Shown here: piece after piece, positions 56,129 through 64,000 of the stretch | Numbering within the stretch: position 1 is the stretch's first letter | How the letters are laid out: every line of letters starts with the position of its first letter | Assembly: GCF_002865645.1 (NCBI RefSeq) | Contig: NW_020194619.1 | Span: forward strand, 2,144,442-2,208,441 | Length of the DNA: 64,000 nucleotides | Direction: 5' to 3' | Origin: Hyaloscypha bicolor E | Lineage: Eukaryota > Ascomycota > Leotiomycetes > Helotiales > Hyaloscyphaceae | Notes under the pieces: model-generated | What the model was told of the DNA's origin: nothing | Seen by the model: the letters and a program-made list of their open reading frames with translations, nothing else | Database searches by the model: none | Made by a program: the position numbers and the translations under genes

Positions 56129-56560
56129 TACGAAGATCACGGCATAAAGTGACGCGATTACAGGGCATTTGTGCTTTACAGCACTTCAGTGTCTTTTTTT
56201 ATATTTTTTAGCGCACTCGGTCACTAAATTACCCTATAATTCTAGGCCATTGCCCTAAAAGCACGCTAGAAAGCGGGAGCTAGGGGTACCACGCCTTTTT
56301 AGGGCTTCTCCCCTGTACTTACAAGGAACATCTCGCTAAAGAGCCTTATAGTAACTACCTATTTCGCGTCCAAGCACTATTTACCCCTAAGGACATCTCA
56401 TACCTTACGAATATCTTATAGCGCCTCTTGAGATCTGCTTGGGGCATTTGGCCTGGAGCCATAGGGCCTTACAGCGGGATCAAGCCACTAAATTGTGTCC
56501 TGAGGGGTGCAAGGGTCCAAATGCCCTGTAATCCCGTCACTTTATGCCGTGATCTTCGTA
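56129..56560. mobile_element. Inverted-repeat element with TA duplication
   Basis: The element 56131-56558 (428 bases) is flanked by TA. Terminal inverted repeats of about 45 bases begin CGAAGATCACGGCATAAAGT and run to GATTACAGGGCATTTG with one extra base on one side. The interior is GC-richer than its surroundings and has no frame. This looks like a mariner-type MITE, and a comparatively young one since the ends are nearly identical. Confidence 0.9.
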
Positions 56561-56825
56561 AATAATCATTGCTTCTATTACGGATTCTTTGACTTGTAAT
56601 AATCTAACAAATTGAAGAGCAATTTACGCCCACCATACTATCACATGCAGACCATCCCTTGCTTCCTCAAAGTAGGCAAAAAGTAAGAACAACTAACCAA
56701 GCAAACTGGCCTCACTAACATAACTAGGGTTCTCTTAACTGGTAGACTCTTTGCCCTACATCTCACTTCCACGAGCTGCTTCGGCAACCCTGCCCTTTGA
56801 TATGATTCTACCCGTCTTATTACTT

Positions 56826-57236
56826 GTACTCGTCATATTCCGACTCTAAGGCCCTATTTGAATATTGAGAAGCCCAACTGCATCTCCCTCGCCAAGTATA
56901 TTTGGGGCTGCCTAGTCGTTAAAATTTATCAGAAAGAGAGAGAGGGGTTTTAAGTAAGAATTAAACTTAGCAGATATAGCTTACTTTTGGGGAATGCTTC
57001 TTCGGCCTCCGTTACAAACAAGCCCGCCATTGCTTCAATAGCCTGCCGAAAGTATTGTAAAGTAATCGATTTATTGAAGGTTGACAGACTGCAGAATGAC
57101 TAGATACCGAAGAGTGAGTTCTAGAAACAGAGGAAAAAGTGTCCAAAGTAAGGGATTTATTCCCATTACCTTTCGGCGATACCGGTGATGCCGAGCCCGC
57201 TTTCTCCGATATATTATCAATCAGCTGATAAATCAA
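56826..57236 (-). pseudogene. Possible multi-exon gene remnant
   Basis: Splice-like signals on the minus strand are good: GTAATG to TTTCTAG (about 57168-57122) and GTAAGC to TTTTAACGACTAG (about 56987-56912). Between them FRQAIEAMAGLFVTEAEEAF reads as coding. After the last splice the frame runs KYTWRGRCSWASQYS to a stop at about 56826. An in-frame TAA between the two introns (read as Gln) breaks it and no start codon is found. Family not recognised. Confidence 0.35.
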
Positions 57237-57637
57237 AGGTAATCAAAATGACGATATACTAGTAAGCTTGGTAAGCTCGGCGAGTGACGCATGACAAATG
57301 AGAGTGAAGAACTCTAAATTAGTGGTTGAACCTAGTGCTGGAAGGACTGGTAAGCTAGCTATGGTAGCGTACCAATTTCAACAGAAAGGCTACTGGGGGA
57401 TACCGTTTAGGGAGAGGTGTAGCATGAGTAACTAATAAAGGAGTTGAAGAAAATAAGAAAATATAAATATAGGCCTGGTTAAGTATCATTAATCGAATTG
57501 TGTAAGAGCAGGACAAGATTTTGCGTCGTGGGTGGAAGAGGGCGTGCTAGTAATTATGCGGTGACTTGGCTAGATTAAGACTTAAACAACGGCCTGTAAG
57601 AAATGGAAAGAAAGACTGACTCGGTAAAGGACAGAGG

Positions 57638-57785
57638 TGACTGAGAGGTGTTGTTAAGCGCTGGCCTTGACTCGACCACGGATGTGGCCGAGGCGGATTG
57701 TTACAGTAAGTGCTGCCCTTGGCTAGACCACTAACGTGGCTGAGAGGGGTCGTCAAGCGCTGGCCACGGCTAAGTCACGGATATA
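57638..57785. repeat. Degenerate 50-base tandem repeat, three copies
   Basis: Units starting near 57638, 57686 and 57737 share GGCTGAGAGG, AAGCGCTGGCC and ACCACGGATGTGG words. Spacing is 48-51 bases. Similar period to the 55739 repeat but unrelated sequence. Confidence 0.75.
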
Positions 57786-58322
57786 GTCCCTCCTTACTCT
57801 GTCCCGTGTTAGTATCTCTTGCTACTAGCCCTTTTAAGGATGCCCAACTAATATTATAGGTCCATGCTATAACGCACTATGATCCGCCAGCCATATTAAG
57901 CTCTCACAAGTCTTGGCAAAGGATTTCGAGATTTGAATACTCTACCAAGAGAGCCTAGCAGAAGGACAGCTCACCCCTTCTCCGTGTTTCACTAACTATA
58001 GTCTATAAAATTTGCTAAGAGTTGGAAGTCAGAACCAAATATATAAGGGGCGCATGCCCAGGAGCTAGCAGCAGCATCTACAGAGTAGCATACATTCTTC
58101 ATACAAGTCACCCTTCAGTTTCATACTTATTTCAAAGCCTGACATCTACCTCGCCGAATCTTTTTATTATATACTCTCAGCTATCTCTTTCTATCTACAC
58201 CTTAGTCTAATATACATAGTTATCAAGCCCGCCCCTCCCTACAATCCCTTAGGCTAGTTTCGCCTGCCATCTTCTGGTCATATCTCTTACGATGCAGACT
58301 TTGCTTGCACGCTCACTTTTAA

Positions 58323-58784
58323 CCACCGACACTAGCTCAGCCAATCTGCAAGGAGGTTACAAAGTTCGACCCTAGCAAGAATGGAAAAGAGGGGGTGGGA
58401 GAATTCAACTATAATATCCAAGGAACACACAAGCTTGACCTCAGCCTCGTCCATGACAAAAGATATTTAAATCTCTTTGTAACATTTACGGGTACGGATA
58501 CCAAGCTCCTCCCACAATATGACCTGATTAAGTTCTGCCATGGTGCTATTCACCAGGCTGTTCAGACATATCATGAGCTCCGGTACGGGTTCTTTGGGAA
58601 GTCCACTGCATACTCAGTCATTAACAACCACCAAATCACGACCCAGCCAACGCAAACCGCTTTTCAGGCTGCAACCGAGAAGCGGAGTGAGTTCGGGGCA
58701 CCAATTGGGATAATTAATATTCAGATTGGAGATCAAGCGAAGAACATTGAGCTATTCAACTTGAACGAGCTTTCTGGCAAGTAG
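58323..58784 (+). CDS. Partial gene, unknown product, missing first exon
   Basis: Open frame to TAG 58784. A strong 3' splice site (TTTTAACCACCGACACTAG, ending 58335) suggests that coding starts at 58336 with AQPICKEVTKFDPSKNGKEG, so about 149 residues are visible. The upstream exon with the start codon could not be placed. The sequence has two Cys and mixed composition, ending IINIQIGDQ and LNELSGK. Family not recognised. The fragment may be a pseudogene or have a short signal-peptide exon in 58020-58300. Confidence 0.45.
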   Translation, partial: PPTLAQPICKEVTKFDPSKNGKEGVGEFNYNIQGTHKLDLSLVHDKRYLNLFVTFTGTDTKLLPQYDLIKFCHGAIHQAVQTYHELRYGFFGKSTAYSVINNHQITTQPTQTAFQAATEKRSEFGAPIGIINIQIGDQAKNIELFNLNELSGK

Positions 58785-59608
58785 GGTAGAGGCTGTACTC
58801 TAAGAGTTAGTTTGTTAGTGAATGAAGAGCAGGCTCATACAGGGTAGGACGTGCAAATTTTGCCATCTAGAGAGCAATAGACAGAATGATAGTTTTACGC
58901 AGAGTAAAGTTCGTGTTTCGGACTCTCCACTGGGGTGAACATTAATGGAAGCATGCACAGCGCTGCCAGGGAATTGAGGAATAGAATGCAGCTTTTATTG
59001 AAGAGACCACCCCATATTGTTGTAGCTAGGAAAACCATCGCAGTAAGCAGAAAATGTAAGAAGCACAGATGCGGAACCCAAGCCAGGCCAAGTAACTACA
59101 GTGCAAAGCCCCCACCCGATGCAGCCAAGCTACCCCATACTATCCTATGAGATCAGGCAGCTGAAGTCCGTACAAAGAGCTCTCCAGTGTTAATAATATT
59201 GATTAATAAGCATTTAATACGGTTTAAACCTAATAAGGGCTAGTTGTTTCTAATGATTTCTAAAAGAGTTGGACTTATAATAATAATTAATAATAAGGTA
59301 GCAATAAACGCGCTTTTGACTTCTATGAGCTTGTATGCCCGCCACTGGCTTATAAATGACTCATAAGCCAAAGAACTTACTAGAGCTTTAGCACTCCCTC
59401 TCGAGGGCCTCTCAAGCTTTCACAATATAATCACGTGACAACAAACACTTGTCCTTTGAAGGCCACTCAGCCCTGAGAATCGTTGTAAAGCCGTTAAATT
59501 CGTATGTTATGGAAGCCCTAGCTGCTGAAAAATTGCAAGTGTATTCGTAAGAGCTCGTGAGAGCAAATATCTAGAGACTTGTTGTGTCAGTCTCGGGTAT
59601 CAACCGTA
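58785..59608. other. No gene seen; end of the accessory island
   Basis: AT-rich near 59200-59300. A short frame at 58935-59150 is basic and unsupported. Beyond 59500 composition returns to that of core genes. Confidence 0.45.
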
Positions 59609-61206
59609 TCAACCATACATATTAGTATCCTCGTCATCTTCGTCGTTCTCGCCCTCTTCAGAGAAGCCTTCTTCATCAGAAGACTGCTCTCCACCGCTGC
59701 CCCCTTCATCGCTATCCCCTTGCTCAGTGTCTTCTCCCTCAGAGTCCTCTCGCTCAGTGTCCTCCTCACTATCCAACCCCTCGCTATCCCCTTCTTCACT
59801 GTCCTCTAGCTCGTTATCCTCATCATCCAAATCAGAATCCTCAGTCTCGTCACTATCAAAGTCGCCTGGTGATGAAGGAGCCATACTCCCCAACCCAGAA
59901 CCCGGCGTGCCAAAGTTTGCAGGAGTCGGCTCACGCAATTTCCCGAGCGCAGATCTCCCCCTTTGCGGCTTTGGCGCACCACCCGGAACCCCCTTCCTCT
60001 TCTGGCCGCCCTTACTCGCCTCTCTCCGCTTAACCTCTTCCTCAAGTGCCCGCAGCTTCGTCGCCGCCTCTGCAGCATCCTTCCCTCCCTTCTTCAGGCT
60101 CTCGGTTTCCTGCTTGAAGTACTCTTTCCATCTCCAGATCGACTTTCTTCCTATCGCGTCCACTGTCACTGCATCGAGCTCTCCCATCCCCAGCTTCGTG
60201 TTGATGAGTTCTTCTAGGAATTTCGCCTGCTCTTTGCGCTCTCTTCCGGCTCCTTGACCTACTTCGATTGCGAGATCTTTCGCTTTCAGGCCAGGATGGC
60301 GAATCTTCTGCGATTCTTGAACCTTGGGGACTAGGTTGACTTCCTTGGACATGATGCGTGCGGAAGAGGCAGCCAGGAGGTCAACATCCCCTTGGAGGGT
60401 GCGCAGGCTGGGAAGAGGATTAAGATCGTCTGGGTCGTGCTTCGTGAAGAGCATCTCTGTGCCAATATTTGAGGCCCATTGGCAGTCATAGTACTTGCCT
60501 CGGAATAGGACAAAAGGTCTCTGGGAGTGTAATTCACAGATTTGGACCTTGTTGAACTCCTTCTCGTCGTTCTTTTCTTCCTCGTCGGCGTCAGATATAA
60601 CGTCTTCTGGGTCTAGTCGAAAGCCAGCCGCTTCCAGATCATCGACCTCTGGCTCTCCTCTTTCTCGCTCGACTTCCATAGCCTCGATACCGTCATTGCC
60701 CGGCCCTGCCCGGTCCCCCCCTTCGTTAACTGGATCGGATAGGTCGTCATCGTCTTCGTCGTCTCCATGTTCGTACTCATATCCCTTATCCTCCAAACCT
60801 TGACTTCCTAACCTGTACATTCGGTCCTCTCTCGTCCTCTTGCGACGCTCGTGGTTTATCCGCGGTACCTCGTCCTCATCCTTCATTAATGACACAGGAT
60901 TGATCCACCGCACCCTTGTGCTTGCGTGTCCCAGCTTCGGGGCAGGCTTACGCCTCGGCGGGTGAGCTGGGTTGGTGAGATCGAGAGTCACGTAGTATGT
61001 CTGCAGGGATTGTTAGTCTATTCATCCATGTGATAGCGGAAGGTAGGATAGACCTCCATCTCAGTAGTAGAATACTCGTACTCCCATTCATCTTCATCTT
61101 CGGGCTTTGGAGCTGAAGCTGTCAACTGTGTCGGAATGGGATTTTGCGGGGTACCACGAGCTTCTGGAGGGGCTGAGAAGGCGTCGAAGTCCCCGAATGT
61201 CGCCAT
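59609..61206 (-). CDS. TFIIIC triple-barrel domain subunit (Tfc7/TFIIIC35-like)
   Basis: Two exons (61206-61054, 61000-59609) give 514 residues. The hallmark DEWEYEYSTTEMETYYVTLDL, split by the intron (only short parts quoted: EWEYEYSTTE and YYVTLDL), identifies the triple-barrel domain by which this TFIIIC subunit pairs with its partner in the tau-A half. TFIIIC binds A and B boxes of tRNA genes and recruits TFIIIB for RNA polymerase III. KVQICELHSQRPFVLFRGKYYDCQW-type strands (about 195-225) complete the barrel. A Lys/Arg helix region and a C-terminal 90-residue Glu/Asp/Ser tail follow. The intron donor is GTCTAT, unusual; read-through stops 14 residues later. Confidence 0.9.
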
Positions 61207-61585
61207 CACGGTTTGCGATTCGGATGGAGGTATCGTTGTAGATAATTTGTAAGAGGCATCGGGTACGGCGTGTCGCGGAGACGATATAACACGGTTGAGG
61301 TGGTTGATGGTTAGTGAATCCACGGGATTCACCCTGGTCACTATTTTTTGAGGTGGAGCAAAAATGGTGCCTGAGGTTGCAAAAGCCAATTTTGACTTCC
61401 CCCCTTTCCAGAATTCCCCAGATGAAAACAATAAATTTCTAAACAATGAAATACAACTTCAAAAATCGGCTCCGATGAATCAAACCCTTTCTCGAGACCC
61501 TGTCCATCCAAAGAAATAACATTTGTTAATTGCTTCCACCCCCGTTTGCGCATTCTGATATTCTTCCCTTTCCCTTTGCATCCCT

Positions 61586-62444
61586 TCACTTCGTCAACAC
61601 ACCCATAATATGAGGAATAATTTGATAAGGTGGCTCATCCTCCGGCTGCACCAAATCCACCTTCGACCAGCTTCCAGCTTCCTTCAACCATCTAACAGTG
61701 TCCCTCGTGATCGAGCAGCCACCGATGAAATGCGGCCAGAACAAATCCACAAACGCTAGAACGATCTCATCAGCATTCAGCCCAGTCTCTGACAATAGAG
61801 GACTCACCTTGATACCAAGCAATAAATCCCTTCTCCTTCGTAACAACATGCTCAAAGACAATCCAATTTCCCCCATCCTTCAAATATCCACACAACTCCC
61901 CAATCATCCTCTTCGGCTGACTCACACTACACAAACAGAAAACTGTAACAACACTATCCACATCTCCCTTCCCCAATCCACTTTTCCCCTCCCCTCCTTT
62001 CTTAATCCATTTCCCAATCTCCTCCACGCCCACAGGAACAACGACATAAACGCCCTCCAGCCCCGCCTCCTTAACCTTCTCCCTCAGCTTCCCATGACAA
62101 CCCACATTCGGCTCAACCCCGTAGATCCTCTCCACCTTACTCTTATCAAAACAAGAAAGCCACTCTCCACTTCCAGGCCCGATATCAAGCACCACACCGT
62201 GCGCTTGCGCGATGAGGGGGCCGACGCGGGGCCTGAGGTTGGTGCGGATGTCCGTCCCGACGCGGCTCCAGAAACGTGCGAACCACGCCGACTGAAGACG
62301 TCTTGGCGAGAGAAGAGTGCGAAGTTGCAGCGGATGCAGGAGAGATATGATGGTGCCGGGGAGGAAGGACAGGGAGACTAGGAGGAGGTGGAAGGGGCCG
62401 ATGAGGCGGCGGAAGATATCGAGGGCTTTGGATGGGGATACCAT
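61586..62444 (-). CDS. Small membrane-associated SAM methyltransferase (METTL7-like)
   Basis: Two exons (62444-61808, 61755-61586) give 268 residues. An N-terminal hydrophobic segment at about 14-36 (HLLLVSLSFLPGTIISLL) would anchor it to a membrane. Motif I is VLDIGPGSGEW (about 79-89), followed by GVEPN (motif II) and VFCLCSV (motif IV). The ending WPHFIGGCSITRDT and WLKEAG is that of METTL7/thiol-methyltransferase-like fungal proteins. The substrate is unknown; mammalian METTL7 enzymes methylate thiols on lipid droplets or ER, which may not apply. Start ATG 62444 follows CAGCACC; the frame is open upstream but looks non-coding. Confidence 0.88.
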
Positions 62445-62865
62445 GGTGCTGGCTGTACCGTTGTGATGAGAGATCGAGACGAGGATGTTGTGGGTGAGTT
62501 TCGGACTACCGATATGCGGTTGGGCTGTCTTGGTGAGGTGTGGGAAAATCAAAGTGAGCGAACGAGGAAAATAAAAAGGGAAGAAGAAAGATGTGAGACG
62601 TGAGAAATTTATATCTGTGCGGAGTGAATTTGTGCCGCGAGTGCCGCCTAGAATTTGATAGCCGGCCCCCAGAAAACCAATCTGAGGCATGGATAAATTG
62701 GCGCTGGAAGAGGAAGGTCCCACCTTGAGTCCAGCCTTACTATTCGTCTAGCTTTGGGCCATCTCGCCACATACCTGTATCACAACTCACTCGCCCCATC
62801 AAATCCAAAGTAGCTCATGCATCCAAATCCGTGTTCGATATTTTGGGATCTATCTACACACCCAA

Positions 62866-64000
62866 TTATATCTTGCTCCTATCTTTCGGCATCTTCTTCT
62901 CATCCATGTCCTCCAAATCCTTTTTCTTGTGGAAATGTGGAGCAGCCTCATGCAGCCATTCCGCTTTGATTGGCATTACGTTTCTGGCATAGGATTTCGA
63001 AGTCTCGACCAGCTCGTAATAGATGATCATCTTCGGCGGAGCATCACCACTTGCCACCAGCACACTCGAAGGATGTATGTACACCGTGGTATTCGTTTTG
63101 ACCGTCCGATAACTATCGCCCCCTCTCTGTAACCGTGCCGCGTTGGCAAAGAATCCCGCTGTGAGTGCTTTCTGGATCGGCTCGATATTGGATGAGCCAC
63201 AAGTCGACATGGAAACCTCCACGCGATCGCATAGCTTGGCAAGCTGGTCTCTGATATCTCTTGCTCTCTTCATGCTCCTCGCATCGATGAAATTTTCCTT
63301 GCACCAGATAGGACTGAAATCGCTATCAACCCACTGATTCCAGACATTGAGGAGCGTGAGGTGGTCTCCTCCTTCCTTGATAGTGAAGCGTGCTCGAGCA
63401 CTATCTGCGTGGATCTTCTTGTCCTTCGGTCTGAAGAACAGTGCTGATGTTTCCCCGAGAATAGAGATTATGGAAAGCACTTCCTCAACACACTGAAGCT
63501 TGTCGGCCGAAAGTAAGGCCTTCGACAGCATCACATCGATTGGTAACTCGGACATTCTTCGCCCCAGGGCCGTCAATTCTCCCTTGTGGTTCAGAGCTTG
63601 CAGCGCAAAAAGTTGATTCAGTGCTCCAATCAAAGTCTCGGTAGGCGGGGGATCCATAAAGTCGAAATCAAGTAGGTCATTGATACCCAGAGACATCAGC
63701 ATCAGCACCACGCTGTTGAGATTCACTCTCTGGATTTCTGGGGTGGTACTCTCATCCATTTCATTCATGAATGCCCATTTTGTGTACAAACGGAAGCACT
63801 TGCCTGGGCCAACGCGACCAGCACGGCCAGATCTTTGATTTGCCGATGCTCTCGAGCAAGGAACTGCAACGAGTTTCGACATTCCTGTGCTCGGATTATA
63901 GACGTTTTCTTTCACAAATCCGGGGTCGATAACGTAAACAATTCCGTCGATGGTTAAACTGGTTTCGGCGATATTGGTTGCTAGCACAACTTTCCTTGCA
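62866..64000 (-). CDS. DEAH-box RNA helicase, PRP2/DHX16-type, 3' part
   Basis: The gene runs off the right edge; 377 C-terminal residues are visible and end at 62866. Helicase motif V ATNIAETSLT and motif VI QRSGRAGRVGPG are followed by the winged-helix and ratchet regions (LGINDLLDFDFMDPPP, GRRMSELP) and the OB-fold (DHLTLLNVWNQW, KRARDIRDQL, AGFFANAARL). The ending YYELVETSKSYARNVMPIK and EWLHEAAPHFHKKKD matches spliceosomal PRP2 (DHX16, S. pombe cdc28) better than PRP22 or PRP43. PRP2 activates the spliceosome before the first step. The N-terminal half lies outside. Confidence 0.93.
   Translation of the reverse strand, partial: ARKVVLATNIAETSLTIDGIVYVIDPGFVKENVYNPSTGMSKLVAVPCSRASANQRSGRAGRVGPGKCFRLYTKWAFMNEMDESTTPEIQRVNLNSVVLMLMSLGINDLLDFDFMDPPPTETLIGALNQLFALQALNHKGELTALGRRMSELPIDVMLSKALLSADKLQCVEEVLSIISILGETSALFFRPKDKKIHADSARARFTIKEGGDHLTLLNVWNQWVDSDFSPIWCKENFIDARSMKRARDIRDQLAKLCDRVEVSMSTCGSSNIEPIQKALTAGFFANAARLQRGGDSYRTVKTNTTVYIHPSSVLVASGDAPPKMIIYYELVETSKSYARNVMPIKAEWLHEAAPHFHKKKDLEDMDEKKMPKDRSKI

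Noticed and set aside
59727..60257. 176-codon plus-strand Ser-rich frame
   Set aside because: Antisense of the acidic tail of the TFIIIC subunit; low-complexity shadow.

Overview
The window looks like nuclear DNA of a filamentous ascomycete, most likely a leotiomycete (class is an inference from gene types; no marker here fixes it). Genes carry short GT-AG introns of about 41-103 bases, with one of 233 bases, and the products are typical of Pezizomycotina: a Rad5/HLTF-like SNF2 protein, a fungal NLR (NACHT type), a LaeA-like methyltransferase, an alkaline ceramidase and a TFIIIC triple-barrel protein. Joining exons by hand gave frames divisible by three for every multi-exon gene listed. AT-rich blocks of dead transposons have in-frame stops mostly at former Gln (CAA/CAG) or Trp codons, the mark expected of repeat-induced point mutation (RIP).

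Layout. 1-540: palindrome-rich AT repeat. 1557-9336: a head-to-head pair, an SNF2 ATPase (minus) and a NACHT NLR with C2H2 and UBA-like segments (plus); the NLR frame stays open for 45 more codons behind a UGA-C stop. 9724-13073: a complete hAT transposon with a perfect 8-base target duplication, a dead transposase and a dead second gene with a DUF3716-like cysteine motif. 13622-16188: a duplicated tail of an acyltransferase gene followed by several short inverted-repeat elements, two inserted inside a third. 16640-22204: a C2H2 zinc-finger protein, a BAHD-type acyltransferase and a LaeA-like methyltransferase. 22421-23106: another inverted-repeat element.

24154-47753 is mostly housekeeping: a deaminase, a kelch protein, the mitochondrial protease Oma1, alkaline ceramidase, a cytochrome b5 domain protein, a WW protein, a small secreted protein, a SIS-domain sugar-phosphate isomerase, a 63-residue membrane protein and a 1037-residue fungal protein of unknown role. 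Two long gene-poor stretches lie at 30.4-33.8 kb and 38.6-42.5 kb.

49.2-58.8 kb is an accessory island: a Copia gag relic, a heavily mutated repeat-encoded protein, an ankyrin protein, a secreted protein of unknown family, two 50-base tandem repeats, a TA-flanked inverted-repeat element and two partial gene models. 59.6-64.0 kb returns to core genes: TFIIIC triple-barrel subunit, a small methyltransferase and the 3' part of a PRP2/DHX16-type splicing helicase cut by the window edge.

The regions that most merit follow-up are the NLR and its in-frame stop, the hAT element with a second gene, and the nested inverted-repeat elements beside the transferase and methyltransferase genes.
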